64,000 nucleotides of DNA, from assembly GCF_040371755.1 (NCBI RefSeq), contig NZ_BAABWE010000002.1, positions 376,812 through 440,811 on the forward strand, in the 5' to 3' direction. Both the position numbers and the translations under genes were made by a program. The DNA is from Bermanella sp040371755 (GTDB taxonomy: Bacteria; Pseudomonadota; Gammaproteobacteria; Pseudomonadales; Oceanobacteraceae). Shown piece by piece: positions 46,119 through 54,911 of the stretch. The notes below the pieces were generated by a model. That model saw nothing but the letters and a program-made list of their open reading frames with translations. It had not been told where the DNA came from and ran no database searches. How positions within the stretch are numbered: position 1 is the first letter of the stretch; each line of letters starts with the position of its first letter.

Positions 46119-46553
46119 TTATTCTTCTATTTTACCACCAGCGGCTTCAATTGCAGCTTTCGCGCCTTTGGTCACTTTAAGACCTTTAACGGTTACAGCT
46201 TTCTTGATTTCGCCAGATAGAATCACGCGTGCACGCTTGATTTTGTCACCGATGATATCGGCTTTTTTCAATGCGTCTAGGTCTACTACGTCTACACCAG
46301 CAGCGGCTAATTCGTTAAGACGAATTTCAGCTACATACTGTGCTTGACGTGAAGTAAAACCAAATTTTGGTAGACGACGCTGTAAAGGCATCTGACCACC
46401 CTCGAAACCTGGCTTCACACGACCGCCAGAACGAGATTTTTGACCTTTGTGACCACGTCCGCCAGTCTTTCCTAAGCCGCTACCGATACCACGGCCAACA
46501 CGCTTGCTAGAAGGACGAGAACCTGGTGCTGGGCTAAGAGCATTAAGTTTCAT
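46119..46553 (-). CDS. rplO: 50S ribosomal protein L15
   Basis: A 144-residue large-subunit assembly protein. The N-terminus MKLNALSPAPGSRPSSKRVGR and the Gly-rich basic part (GKTGGRGHKGQKSRSGG) are diagnostic, followed by FEGGQMPLQRRLPKFGF. Its start lies directly after the rpmD stop. Confidence 0.98.
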   Translation of the reverse strand: MKLNALSPAPGSRPSSKRVGRGIGSGLGKTGGRGHKGQKSRSGGRVKPGFEGGQMPLQRRLPKFGFTSRQAQYVAEIRLNELAAAGVDVVDLDALKKADIIGDKIKRARVILSGEIKKAVTVKGLKVTKGAKAAIEAAGGKIEE

Positions 46554-46554
46554 A

Positions 46555-46734
46555 TTACTCTGCCTCCACTTTCACCATGTAGTAAACCTTGTTGATCATG
46601 CCGCGAACCGCGTCAGTGTCTTCAAGTTCTACTGTGTGACCAATACGGCGAAGTCCTAAGCCTTTCATCGTAGCGATGTGCTTAGGTAGCTTGCCAATAG
46701 TACTGCGAGTTTGTGTTACTTTAACTTTTGCCAT
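46555..46734 (-). CDS. rpmD: 50S ribosomal protein L30
   Basis: A 59-residue large-subunit protein, read from the sequence as AKVKVTQTRSTIGKLPKH, then GLGLRRIGHTVELEDT and GMINKVYYMVKVEAE. It is the short bacterial form. It fills the gap between rpsE and rplO, with 6 bases to rpsE and one to rplO. Confidence 0.95.
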   Translation of the reverse strand: MAKVKVTQTRSTIGKLPKHIATMKGLGLRRIGHTVELEDTDAVRGMINKVYYMVKVEAE

Positions 46735-46740
46735 GTCGGA

Positions 46741-47250
46741 TTACCCCAGAATTTCTTCTACAGATTTACCGCGCTTGGCAGCTACCTGTTCAGGACTACG
46801 CATTTCGCGAAGGCCATTCACAGTAGCACGTACCACGTTTACCGGATTGGTAGAGCCGTAGCACTTCGCTAACACGTTATGTACACCTACGATTTCAAGT
46901 ACGGCACGCATGGCGCCACCGGCAATAATACCAGTACCTTGAGATGCAGGCTGCATGTATACCTTAGAAGCTCCGTGACGGGCCTTCACCGGGTACTGCA
47001 ACGTATCGCCATCAAGCTGTACAGTGATCATGTTACGCTTCGCACTGTCCATAGCTTTTTGAATAGCTGTTGGAACTTCGCGAGCCTTACCACGACCGAA
47101 ACCTACTTTGCCTTTACCATCGCCCACTACGGTTAACGCAGTGAAACCGAAGATACGGCCACCTTTTACTACTTTTGCAACGCGGTTAACTTGGACTAGC
47201 TTCTCTTGAAGGTCGCCTTCGCCATTGCGTTCTACACGTTCATTTGCCAT
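46741..47250 (-). CDS. rpsE: 30S ribosomal protein S5
   Basis: A 169-residue small-subunit protein involved in translational accuracy. It has the double-stranded RNA-binding-like N-terminal domain (LVQVNRVAKVVKGGRIFGFTALTVVGDGKGKVGFG) and the second domain with GTGIIAGGAMRAVLEIVGVHNVLAKCYGS. It follows rplR after 12 bases. Confidence 0.98.
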   Translation of the reverse strand: MANERVERNGEGDLQEKLVQVNRVAKVVKGGRIFGFTALTVVGDGKGKVGFGRGKAREVPTAIQKAMDSAKRNMITVQLDGDTLQYPVKARHGASKVYMQPASQGTGIIAGGAMRAVLEIVGVHNVLAKCYGSTNPVNVVRATVNGLREMRSPEQVAAKRGKSVEEILG

Positions 47251-47262
47251 GTTAATCGCCCC

Positions 47263-47613
47263 TTAGAATTCCAGGCCGCCTTCGCGGGCTGCATCTGCTA
47301 AAGCTTTTAAACGGCCGTGGTATTTAAAACCAGAGCGATCAAAAGCTACTTTTTTGATGCCTTTCGCAATCGCACGCTCAGCTATTAGCTGGCCTACTTT
47401 TGCTGCGGCTTCAGCGTTACCGGTTTTACCTTCACGTAGATCTTTCTCTACTGTCGAAGCGGTTGCCAAAACTTGAGCACCATCGGACGAAATGATCTGA
47501 GCGTAAATATGACGTGGAGTACGGTTTACACACAGACGGGTCGCACCTAGTTCACGCATCTTAACGCGAGAACGGCGAGCACGACGAATACGCGCTGTTT
47601 TCTTCTCGTTCAT
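47263..47613 (-). CDS. rplR: 50S ribosomal protein L18
   Basis: A 116-residue 5S rRNA-binding protein. It has an Arg/Lys-rich N-terminus (KKTARIRRARRSRVKMREL), then TRLCVNRTPRHIYAQIISSDG and the C-terminal AFDRSGFKYHGRLKALADAAREGGLEF. It has its normal position between rplF and rpsE. Confidence 0.98.
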   Translation of the reverse strand: MNEKKTARIRRARRSRVKMRELGATRLCVNRTPRHIYAQIISSDGAQVLATASTVEKDLREGKTGNAEAAAKVGQLIAERAIAKGIKKVAFDRSGFKYHGRLKALADAAREGGLEF

Positions 47614-47623
47614 GATCTAAACC

Positions 47624-48157
47624 CTATTTCTTCTTGGCTTCTTTACGACGTACATTTTCGTCAGCATAACGTACACCTTTACCTTTATAAGGTTCAGGAG
47701 GACGGTAACCGCGAATTTCCGCTGCAACTTGACCTACTTGTTGTTTATCCAAACCTTTGATCACGATCTCAGTTTGAGTAGGAGTTTCAGCTTTTACGCC
47801 TTCTGGAAGCACATAATCAACAGGGTGAGAAAAACCTAGCGATAGATTCAGAGTTGAACCAGACGCTTTTGCACGGTAACCAACACCTTGCAAAACTAAT
47901 TTCTTTTCAAAACCCTGACTAACACCAGTCACCATATTGTTGACCAATGAACGGAATGTACCTGCCAATGCATTTGACTTTTTCGCGCCATCTGTTGGTG
48001 CGAATGTCAGTACATTTTCTTCTTGCTTAACAGCAACTGAAGAGTGCAGATCTAAATTTAATGATCCTTGCTTACCCTTAATAGTGATTTGAGCGTCAGA
48101 AATTTTAACTTCTACGCCATCCGGTAGGGCAACAGGAGCTTTTGCTATACGAGACAT
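47624..48157 (-). CDS. rplF: 50S ribosomal protein L6
   Basis: A 177-residue large-subunit protein near the factor-binding site, with the two internally duplicated domains. The signature PEPYKGKGVRYADENVRRKEAKKK stands at the C-terminus, and the N-terminus is MSRIAKAPVALPDGVEV. Confidence 0.98.
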   Translation of the reverse strand: MSRIAKAPVALPDGVEVKISDAQITIKGKQGSLNLDLHSSVAVKQEENVLTFAPTDGAKKSNALAGTFRSLVNNMVTGVSQGFEKKLVLQGVGYRAKASGSTLNLSLGFSHPVDYVLPEGVKAETPTQTEIVIKGLDKQQVGQVAAEIRGYRPPEPYKGKGVRYADENVRRKEAKKK

Positions 48158-48169
48158 CTCAAACTCCTC

Positions 48170-48562
48170 TTAGAATACCGTACAAATCACTTCACCACCG
48201 ATACCAGCAGCACGAGCTGCACGATCAGTCATGATACCTTTAGAAGTAGAAATAATTGCGATGCCTAGGCCCGCTTCTACTTTAGGTAGATCAGTTGTCG
48301 CCTTGTAAGTACGAAGACCTGGGCGAGAAACACGTTTGATGCTCTCAATTACAGGCTTACCTTCGTAGTACTTAAGGTCGATGTTTAATGTTGGTTTAAC
48401 GTCTCCGTCAACCTTAAAATCTGCAATGTAACCTTCGCTCTTTAGAACTTCAGCTACAGACGCCTTCACTTTGGAAGAAGGCATTGCAACAGTGGCTTTA
48501 CCAGCGCCCTGCGCATTGCGAATACGAGTGATCATATCCGCCAAAGTATCTTGCATACTCAT
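48170..48562 (-). CDS. rpsH: 30S ribosomal protein S8
   Basis: A 130-residue 16S rRNA-binding protein: MSMQDTLADMITRIRNAQ at the N-terminus and the C-terminal STSKGIMTDRAARAAGIGGEVICTVF. In E. coli S8 binds the rplE region of the mRNA and represses the spc operon. A 66-base gap before it is the largest within the spc genes here. Confidence 0.98.
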   Translation of the reverse strand: MSMQDTLADMITRIRNAQGAGKATVAMPSSKVKASVAEVLKSEGYIADFKVDGDVKPTLNIDLKYYEGKPVIESIKRVSRPGLRTYKATTDLPKVEAGLGIAIISTSKGIMTDRAARAAGIGGEVICTVF

Positions 48563-48628
48563 GCTTTAACCTCTCTGTTGTGCAGCGACCCAATTGCCCG
48601 GCCGATGAGCCGAGCTAATGGGGAATGC

Positions 48629-48934
48629 TTACCAACTGGCCTTTTTAAGACCTGGGATGTTGCCCATCATTCCTTGCTCGCGAATCATGATGCGAGAAAG
48701 TTTGAATTTACGGTACACGCCATGTGGGCGGCCCGTTAATTGACAACGGTTTTGTAAGCGGCTCTTAGAAGAGTCACGTGGCAATTTTTGTAGCGCCATT
48801 TGCGCATTCCATACATCTTCTTCAGAAGATTCATGGTTTTTAATAATTGCCAGTAACGCTTCACGCTTCTCAGCGTATTTAGCCACTAATTTTTCGCGCT
48901 TCAGCTCGCGCTGTTTCATCGAAACTTTAGCCAT
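48629..48934 (-). CDS. rpsN: 30S ribosomal protein S14
   Basis: A 101-residue protein of the long, zinc-free type: AKVSMKQRELKREKLVAKYAEKR at the N-terminus, a central RDSSKSRLQNRCQLTGRPHG and the C-terminal GNIPGLKKASW. Only one cysteine remains of the zinc-binding set. Confidence 0.98.
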   Translation of the reverse strand: MAKVSMKQRELKREKLVAKYAEKREALLAIIKNHESSEEDVWNAQMALQKLPRDSSKSRLQNRCQLTGRPHGVYRKFKLSRIMIREQGMMGNIPGLKKASW

Positions 48935-48945
48935 AGTCCTACTCC

Positions 48946-49485
48946 TTAGTTACGGAACGGGAAGTTCAGTGCACGAAGTAGAGCACGGCCTTCATCGTTA
49001 GTACGCGCAGTAGTGGTCACAGTGATGTCAAGACCACGAACTTTATCCACTTTATCGTATTCGATTTCAGGGAAAATGATCTGCTCTTTAACACCCATGC
49101 TGTAGTTACCACGACCGTCGAACGATTTACCGTTCAGGCCACGGAAGTCACGTACACGCGGAAGGGCGATATCTACCAAACGGTCCATGAAATCCCACAT
49201 GCGATCTGCACGTAGAGTCACTTTACAACCGATTGGCCAGCCTTCACGAACTTTAAAGCCTGCTACTGATTTGCGTGCTTTAGTTACAACTACTTTTTGA
49301 CCAGATAGTTGTTCTAAATCTGCAACAGCAGCGTCAACTTGTTTCTTATCACCGATGCCTTCACCAACACCCATGTTTAGGGTAATTTTGGTTACTTTTG
49401 GCACTTCCATGATGTTTTGGTAGCCAAATTCTTCTTGCAGCTTGGCTACCACTTCGCTTTTGTATAAATCTTTTAAACGAGACAT
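48946..49485 (-). CDS. rplE: 50S ribosomal protein L5
   Basis: A 179-residue 5S rRNA-binding protein of the central protuberance. Visible are VTKITLNMGVGEGIGDKK, KSVAGFKVREGWPIGCKVTLR and the C-terminal TARTNDEGRALLRALNFPF. The start at 49485 (MSRLKDLYKSEV) is the family start, with AAGGGTG just upstream; the frame stays open to 49554 inside rplX. Confidence 0.97.
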   Translation of the reverse strand: MSRLKDLYKSEVVAKLQEEFGYQNIMEVPKVTKITLNMGVGEGIGDKKQVDAAVADLEQLSGQKVVVTKARKSVAGFKVREGWPIGCKVTLRADRMWDFMDRLVDIALPRVRDFRGLNGKSFDGRGNYSMGVKEQIIFPEIEYDKVDKVRGLDITVTTTARTNDEGRALLRALNFPFRN

Positions 49486-49495
49486 AGTGGCACCC

Positions 49496-49813
49496 TTATG
49501 CGTCAACTTGTTCGCCAGTGGATTTGAATACACGAACTTTTTGTCCGCCATCAATCACTGAGAAACCAACACGATCTGCTTTACCAGACTTAGGATTAAA
49601 GATCGCAACGTTAGAAGCTTGAATACCCGCTTCTTTTTCAACGATGCCACCTGGTTGACCTAGGTATGGGTTTGGCTTTTGGTGTTTCTTAATCATGTTA
49701 ACACCGGCAACGATCAAACGACCGTCAGGTAGAACGCGGTTAACTTTTCCGCGCTTACCTTTGTCTTTACCGGCGATTACAATTACTTCATCTTCACGAC
49801 GAATCTTTTTCAT
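49496..49813 (-). CDS. rplX: 50S ribosomal protein L24
   Basis: A 105-residue assembly initiator protein with the KOW motif (KIRREDEVIVIAGKDKGKRGKV) and NMIKKHQKPNPYLGQPGGIVEKEA. It is adjacent to rplN (10 bases) and rplE. Confidence 0.98.
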   Translation of the reverse strand: MKKIRREDEVIVIAGKDKGKRGKVNRVLPDGRLIVAGVNMIKKHQKPNPYLGQPGGIVEKEAGIQASNVAIFNPKSGKADRVGFSVIDGGQKVRVFKSTGEQVDA

Positions 49814-49823
49814 AACACGCCTC

Positions 49824-50192
49824 CTACAGTACTTCAGGAGCTAATGACACGATCTTCATGTACTTTTCAGTACGAAGTTCACGAGTCACAGGTCCGAATA
49901 TACGAGTACCGACTGGTGCTTGGCTGGCATTCAATAAAACAGCAGCGTTACCATCGAAACGAATCAAAGATCCGTCTTGACGACGTACGCCCGCTTTAGT
50001 GCGAACAACAACAGCATCTAACACTTGACCTTTTTTAACTTTACCGCGTGGAATTGCTTCCTTAACAGTAACTTTAATTAGATCACCCACACGCGCGTAA
50101 CGACGATGAGATCCGCCCAGTACTTTAATACACATTACGCGCTTTGCGCCGCTGTTATCAGCAACGTCTAGCATTGTTTGTGTCTGAATCAT
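49824..50192 (-). CDS. rplN: 50S ribosomal protein L14
   Basis: A 122-residue large-subunit protein: MIQTQTMLDVADNSGAKRVMCIKVLGG at the N-terminus and IFGPVTRELRTEKYMKIVSLAPEVL at the C-terminus. It is the first gene of the classical spc section. No separate promoter is visible in the 30 bases before it, so transcription likely continues from the S10 promoter. Confidence 0.98.
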   Translation of the reverse strand: MIQTQTMLDVADNSGAKRVMCIKVLGGSHRRYARVGDLIKVTVKEAIPRGKVKKGQVLDAVVVRTKAGVRRQDGSLIRFDGNAAVLLNASQAPVGTRIFGPVTRELRTEKYMKIVSLAPEVL

Positions 50193-50222
50193 GGTCTATA
50201 GCTCCAATTATCTTCTCTGGGC

Positions 50223-50489
50223 CTACACCTTGGTTGCACGTTCGTCAACGCTTACCAATGTCCAAGTTTTGGACTTTGATAGCGGACGACATTCGCGTAC
50301 AGAAACAGTATCACCGATGGTGCATTCGTTCTGTTCGTCATGCGCGTGCAGCTTAGTGGAGCGTTTAACAAACTTACCGTAGATTGGGTGCTTAACGCGA
50401 CGCTCAATCAAAACAGTAATGGTTTTGTCCATTTTGTCGCTAACGACCTTACCTTGAAGTGTACGTACAATCGCTTCAGCCATAATCAT
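50223..50489 (-). CDS. rpsQ: 30S ribosomal protein S17
   Basis: An 86-88-residue 16S rRNA-binding protein: VRTLQGKVVSDKMDKTITVLIERRVKHPIYGKF, then HDEQNECTIGDTV and CRPLSKSKTWTLV. Two ATG codons compete: 50489, overlapping the rpmC stop as ATGA, and 50483, giving the family-like start MAEAIVR. The overlap suggests translational coupling. Confidence 0.97.
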   Translation of the reverse strand: MIMAEAIVRTLQGKVVSDKMDKTITVLIERRVKHPIYGKFVKRSTKLHAHDEQNECTIGDTVSVRECRPLSKSKTWTLVSVDERATKV

Positions 50490-50677
50490 TCACCTGCTTT
50501 CTGGTTGATGATGGTTTTAACGCGCGCAATATCGCGACGCACTTCTTTTAGCAAATGGGTTTGACCTAGTTGGCCAGTCGCCTTTTGCATGCGGTATTTA
50601 AATTGGTCCGCTAACAAGCCTTTTAACTCAACGTTGAGTTCGTCGGCAGATTTTTCACGTAAGTCTTGTGCGTTCAT
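50486..50677 (-). CDS. rpmC: 50S ribosomal protein L29
   Basis: A 63-residue helical hairpin protein at the tunnel exit: MNAQDLREKSADELNVELKG, then FKYRMQKATGQLGQTHLLKEVRRDIARVKTII. The ATG at 50677 overlaps the rplP stop (TGATG); a GTG one codon upstream is less likely. Confidence 0.97.
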   Translation of the reverse strand: MNAQDLREKSADELNVELKGLLADQFKYRMQKATGQLGQTHLLKEVRRDIARVKTIINQKAGE

Positions 50678-51087
50678 CACATCACCGTCCGCGTTACAAA
50701 TGTAGTTGAAACGGGTAGCTTGGCTGCAGCAAGTGAGAAGGCTTCACGGGCTAGTTCTTCACTAACACCTTCCATCTCATATAGGACACGACCTGGCTGA
50801 ATCTGGCATACCCAGTATTCAACGTTACCCTTACCTTTACCCTGACGAACCTCTAGAGGCTTGCTGGTAATCGGCTTGTCAGGGAAGATACGAATCCAGA
50901 TTTTACCACCACGTTTGATCTTACGGTTCATGGCACGACGAGCCGCTTCGATCTGACGAGCAGTGATGCGTCCACGACCAGTTGCTTTAAGGCCATATTC
51001 GCCAAAGCTAACTTTAGATCCTTTCGCAAGACCGCGGTTACGGCCTTTCATCATCTTACGGAATTTTGTGCGTTTAGGTTGTAACAT
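50677..51087 (-). CDS. rplP: 50S ribosomal protein L16
   Basis: A 136-residue protein at the tRNA-binding face of the large subunit: MLQPKRTKFRKMMKGRNRGLA at the N-terminus, RQIEAARRAMNRKIKRGGKIWIRIFPDKPITSKP in the middle, and PVSTTFVTRTVM at the C-terminus. An Arg near PLEVRQGKGKG is the residue hydroxylated by RoxA/YcfD in E. coli (family knowledge). Confidence 0.98.
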   Translation of the reverse strand: MLQPKRTKFRKMMKGRNRGLAKGSKVSFGEYGLKATGRGRITARQIEAARRAMNRKIKRGGKIWIRIFPDKPITSKPLEVRQGKGKGNVEYWVCQIQPGRVLYEMEGVSEELAREAFSLAAAKLPVSTTFVTRTVM

Positions 51088-51101
51088 CTTCTACGCTCCC
51101 C

Positions 51102-51794
51102 TTACTTCGCTTGGCGTTGCTTTTTAGCACCGCCACTTTTAGCGCGGGCACGAACTTCATCGATACCACCTAGGATTTCGCCTTTGAAGATCCACACTTT
51201 GATGCCAATAACACCGTAAGTTGTGTGTGCTTCATAAGTAGCGTAATCGATATCAGCACGTAGAGTATGCAAAGGTACACGACCTTCACGATACCATTCT
51301 GCACGTGCGATTTCTGCACCGCCTAAACGACCACTCACCTGGATCTTGATACCTTCAGCACCACCGCGCATAGCGTTTTGTACTGCACGCTTCATGGCAC
51401 GACGGAACATCACGCGACGCTCTAATTGGCTAGCCACTGACTGACCAACTAATTTTGCATCTAGATCCGGCTTGCGAATTTCTTCGATGTTCAGGTGAAC
51501 GGGCACGCCCATCATTGCTGATACGTCTTGACGCAACTTATCAACATCTTCACCTTTTTTACCAATCACGATACCTGGACGGGCAGTGTGAATGGTGATT
51601 TTCGCAGTTTGAGCTGGACGCTCAATTACCACTTTACTTACTGATGCTTTCTCAAGACGCTTCTCAATTGTAGAGCGCACTTGGATGTCAGTTAGTAACT
51701 GATCTGCGTATTTATCTTTGCCTGCATACCAAACAGAGTTGTGATCTTTGGTAATGCCCAGGCGTATACCTGTTGGATGTACTTTCTGACCCAT
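51102..51794 (-). CDS. rpsC: 30S ribosomal protein S3
   Basis: A 230-residue protein of the mRNA entry channel with a KH domain (TARPGIVIGKKGEDVDKLR) and the C-terminal RTVQNAMRGGAEGIKIQVSGRL-like domain. The N-terminus MGQKVHPTGIRLGI is diagnostic. It starts 3 bases after rplV. Confidence 0.98.
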   Translation of the reverse strand: MGQKVHPTGIRLGITKDHNSVWYAGKDKYADQLLTDIQVRSTIEKRLEKASVSKVVIERPAQTAKITIHTARPGIVIGKKGEDVDKLRQDVSAMMGVPVHLNIEEIRKPDLDAKLVGQSVASQLERRVMFRRAMKRAVQNAMRGGAEGIKIQVSGRLGGAEIARAEWYREGRVPLHTLRADIDYATYEAHTTYGVIGIKVWIFKGEILGGIDEVRARAKSGGAKKQRQAK

Positions 51795-51797
51795 GAC

Positions 51798-52130
51798 CTA
51801 GACCTCTGCTACCTTAACGGTGATATGACATGTACGCTTTAGGATGCGATCTGCGCGTCCCTTCGCACGAGGGCGAATACGTTTCATAGTCATAGCTTCG
51901 TCAACAAAGATTGTTGAAACTTTCAGCTCGTCAACGTCAGCACCATCGTTGTGCTCAGCGTTAGCAATTGCAGACTCAAGAACTTTCTTGATTAACTCTG
52001 CACCCTTTTTAGGGCTGAAAGACAAAATGTTTAAAGCGTCTGCTACAGATTTGCCGCGAATTTGATCGGCGACCAATCGGCCTTTCTGAGCAGATAAACG
52101 AGCGCTTTTTAATTTAGCGACTGTTTCCAT
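51798..52130 (-). CDS. rplV: 50S ribosomal protein L22
   Basis: A 110-residue protein lining the exit tunnel, with the loop segment FVDEAMTMKRIRPRAKGRADRILKRTCHI at its C-terminus, which shapes the tunnel and is a macrolide-resistance site in the family. The sequence here shows no insertion or deletion in that loop. Confidence 0.98.
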   Translation of the reverse strand: METVAKLKSARLSAQKGRLVADQIRGKSVADALNILSFSPKKGAELIKKVLESAIANAEHNDGADVDELKVSTIFVDEAMTMKRIRPRAKGRADRILKRTCHITVKVAEV

Positions 52131-52135
52131 CTCAA

Positions 52136-52411
52136 TTACCTCTTGGCCTTTTTATCTGCAACATGACCTTTGTAAGTACGAGTACCGGCGAATTCGCCTA
52201 ACTTGTGACCTACCATTTCTTCGCTTACTAACACAGGAACGTGTTGACGTCCGTTGTGTACAGCGATGGTCAATCCAACAAACTCTGGGAAAATAGTAGA
52301 GCGGCGAGACCAAGTTTTAATTGGCTTGCGGTCACCTTTTTCTAGAGCGGTCTCAACTTTCGCCATCAAATGATGATCAACGAAAGGACCTTTTTTCAAT
52401 GAACGTGGCAT
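52136..52411 (-). CDS. rpsS: 30S ribosomal protein S19
   Basis: A 91-residue protein of the small-subunit head: MPRSLKKGPFVDHHLMAKVE and FVGLTIAVHNGRQHVPVLVSEEMVGHKLGEFAGTRTYKGH. Standard size and position between rplB and rplV. Confidence 0.98.
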   Translation of the reverse strand: MPRSLKKGPFVDHHLMAKVETALEKGDRKPIKTWSRRSTIFPEFVGLTIAVHNGRQHVPVLVSEEMVGHKLGEFAGTRTYKGHVADKKAKR

Positions 52412-52428
52412 CTAATTCACCCTATCCG

Positions 52429-53253
52429 TTATTTAGAACGACGACGGACAATCATATTGTCTGTACGCTTATTCTTACGAGTTTTATAACCCTTAGTTGG
52501 AACGCCCCAAGGTGTTACAGGATGACGGCCACCAGAAGTACGACCTTCACCACCACCATGTGGGTGATCAACCGGGTTCATCGCTACACCACGGACAGTT
52601 GGGCGAACACCACGCCAGCGCTTAGCACCAGCTTTACCTAGTTGACGTAGGCTGTGCTCAGAGTTACTTACTTCGCCTAAAGTAGCGCGACAATCAGCAA
52701 GTATCTTACGCATCTCACCAGAGCGTAAACGTAGAGTAACGTATGCACCTTCTTTGGCGATCAACTGAGCAGAAGTACCAGCAGAACGGGCCATTTGGCC
52801 GCCTTTACCTGGCTTAAGCTCGATGTTGTGAATCACGCTACCAAGAGGCATGTTGCGCACTGCCATAGTGCTACCTACTTTGATTGGCGCGGTTTCACCA
52901 GAAATAATCTGATCACCAGCGTTTAGGCCTTTAGGGGCCAAAATATAACGACGCTCACCATCGGCATAACAAACAAGTGCGATATTTGCACTACGGTTTG
53001 GATCATATTCCAGACGTTCTACTTTGGCTGGGATACCATCTTTGTTACGCTTGAAGTCAACGATACGGTAAAGCTGTTTATGACCACCGCCAACGTGACG
53101 AGTGGTAATGCGACCGTTGTTATTACGACCACCAGACTTACCTTGTTTCTCTGTCAATGCAGAGTGCGGACGACCTTTGTGAAGATCTGCGTTAACAACC
53201 TTAACAACGTGACGGCGTCCGGCAGAAGTTGGCTTGGTTTTTACTAATGCCAT
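52429..53253 (-). CDS. rplB: 50S ribosomal protein L2
   Basis: A 274-residue protein required for subunit joining and peptidyl transferase. The signature GVAMNPVDHPHGGGEGRTSGGRHPVTPWG is complete, with the essential His. The N-terminus (MALVKTKPTSAGRRHVVKVV) and basic C-terminus (TDNMIVRRRSK) are normal. Confidence 0.98.
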   Translation of the reverse strand: MALVKTKPTSAGRRHVVKVVNADLHKGRPHSALTEKQGKSGGRNNNGRITTRHVGGGHKQLYRIVDFKRNKDGIPAKVERLEYDPNRSANIALVCYADGERRYILAPKGLNAGDQIISGETAPIKVGSTMAVRNMPLGSVIHNIELKPGKGGQMARSAGTSAQLIAKEGAYVTLRLRSGEMRKILADCRATLGEVSNSEHSLRQLGKAGAKRWRGVRPTVRGVAMNPVDHPHGGGEGRTSGGRHPVTPWGVPTKGYKTRKNKRTDNMIVRRRSK

Positions 53254-53267
53254 CTTAACTACTCCTA

Positions 53268-53561
53268 TTACTCGACGTCAGCGAAGTCAATGTCATGGCC
53301 ATCGGCTAGACGAACATATGCTTTACGCACGTCGTTACGTTTACCCATGCCACGCGCTGTACGCTTGGTTTTACCTTTAAGGTTAAGCACTTGTACGTTA
53401 CGAACTTTAACTTCGAACAATTGCTCAACCGCCGCTTTAATTTCTGGCTTGGTTGCATCAGGTGCTACGCGGAAAACGAATTGACCGTCATCAGCTGCTA
53501 CTGTTGCTTTCTCAGAGATGTGAGGCCCAAGTAGAACTTTATAGATACGCTCTTGGTTCAT
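53268..53561 (-). CDS. rplW: 50S ribosomal protein L23
   Basis: A 97-residue tunnel-exit protein, the docking site of trigger factor and SRP: MNQERIYKVLLGPHISEKAT and VEQLFEVKVRNVQVLNLKGKTKR. It overlaps rplD by 4 bases. Confidence 0.98.
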   Translation of the reverse strand: MNQERIYKVLLGPHISEKATVAADDGQFVFRVAPDATKPEIKAAVEQLFEVKVRNVQVLNLKGKTKRTARGMGKRNDVRKAYVRLADGHDIDFADVE

Positions 53562-54166
53562 CCTAACATCTCCTCTACTTTCTTAAGTGCCGATACAGTT
53601 ACAAGCACTTTTTCGAAAGAAACCAGGCTAACAGGATCTACTGAACCCGCTTCAGATACTGCAACGTGTGGTACGTTACGAGAAGCTAGGTATAGGTTCT
53701 TATCGATCTCTTGATCAACAATAAGAACGTTAGCTAGATCCAGTCCAGCCAATTTCGCAGTGAAACCTTTAGTTTTGTGGTCAGCTACTTCGAAGCTGTC
53801 TACAACTACTAAACGATCCTGACGAACAAGCTCAGACCAAATAGCCTGCATCGCTGCGCGATACATCTTTTTGTTAAGTTTTTGATCGTAGTCACGTGGA
53901 CGAGCAGCGAATGTTACGCCACCTGAACGCCAGATTGGACCACGAGAAGTACCAGCACGAGCACGGCCAGTACCTTTTTGACGCCATGGCTTAGCACCAC
54001 CACCGCTCACATCAGAACGGCTCTTTTGTGCTTTAGAACCTTGACGTGCGCCAGCTAGGTACGCTGTTACCAACTGATGAACTAATGACTCGTTATAATC
54101 ACGAGCAAACGCTGCATCAGAAACGCTAACAGTGGAACCACCTTGAACATTGATATCCATTGTCAC
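53558..54166 (-). CDS. rplD: 50S ribosomal protein L4
   Basis: A 202-residue protein. It has the tunnel loop (GGGAKPWRQKGTGRARAGTSRGPIWRSGG) and the globular domain with LVVVDSFEVADHKTKGF. In E. coli L4 also represses the S10 operon by acting on its leader; here the leader is only about 50 bases, so this control may be absent. Confidence 0.98.
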   Translation of the reverse strand: MTMDINVQGGSTVSVSDAAFARDYNESLVHQLVTAYLAGARQGSKAQKSRSDVSGGGAKPWRQKGTGRARAGTSRGPIWRSGGVTFAARPRDYDQKLNKKMYRAAMQAIWSELVRQDRLVVVDSFEVADHKTKGFTAKLAGLDLANVLIVDQEIDKNLYLASRNVPHVAVSEAGSVDPVSLVSFEKVLVTVSALKKVEEMLG

Positions 54167-54171
54167 TCCCC

Positions 54172-54810
54172 TTATCCGCGAGCTTTAATCGCTGGCTTAA
54201 TGATCAATTGACCACCAGTCGCACCTGGAAGCGCGCCTTTAACCAGAATTAAGTTGCTTTCCGCGTCTACACGAACAATCTCAAGGTTTTGAGTTGTTAC
54301 GCGCTCAGCGCCCATGTGGCCTGCCATCTTTTTGCCTTTCCAAACACGACCAGGTGTTTGACATTGGCCGATAGAACCAGGTGCACGGTGTGATAAGGAG
54401 TTACCGTGAGTAGCGTCTTGCATGGAGAAATTCCAGCGTTTAACACCACCTTGGAAACCTTTACCTTTAGATTGGCCTGTTACATCAACAATCTGACCCG
54501 CTTCAAAGCGAGCAACTGTTAATTCATCACCAACATTTAATTCCGCTACTTCATCAGTACGAAATTCTAACAATGCGTCACCTGCAGTTACGTTTGCTTT
54601 TGCAAAGTGACCAGCAGCAGCTTTAGACACGCGAGATGCCTTCTTGCTACCTGCAGTAACTTGCACAGCGTTGTAGCCGTCAGTTTCTGTGGTTTTAACC
54701 TGAGATACACGGTTAGGTGTAACTTCGATTACAGTAACTGGTACAGATGCGCCGTCTTCAGTAAATACGCGAGTCATACCCGCTTTTTTACCTACTAATC
54801 CAAGTGCCAT
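54172..54810 (-). CDS. rplC: 50S ribosomal protein L3
   Basis: A 212-residue protein near the peptidyl transferase centre: MALGLVGKKAGMTRVFTEDG at the N-terminus, KGFQGGVKRWNFSMQDATHGNSLSHRAPGSIGQ, then GRVWKGKKMAGHMG. AGAGGT precedes the ATG at 54810; the longer frame to 54858 is not needed. The Gln in the GSIGQCQTPG stretch corresponds to the residue methylated by PrmB. Confidence 0.98.
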   Translation of the reverse strand: MALGLVGKKAGMTRVFTEDGASVPVTVIEVTPNRVSQVKTTETDGYNAVQVTAGSKKASRVSKAAAGHFAKANVTAGDALLEFRTDEVAELNVGDELTVARFEAGQIVDVTGQSKGKGFQGGVKRWNFSMQDATHGNSLSHRAPGSIGQCQTPGRVWKGKKMAGHMGAERVTTQNLEIVRVDAESNLILVKGALPGATGGQLIIKPAIKARG

Positions 54811-54911
54811 TTTAATACCTCTTGTGTACGGGGCTGAATACCCACTATGGCCGCCCAAAAAGCGTTACACTAGAAAAAAGTTCTAGCTCCGTTTATTAAA
54901 GTTTTTTCGAA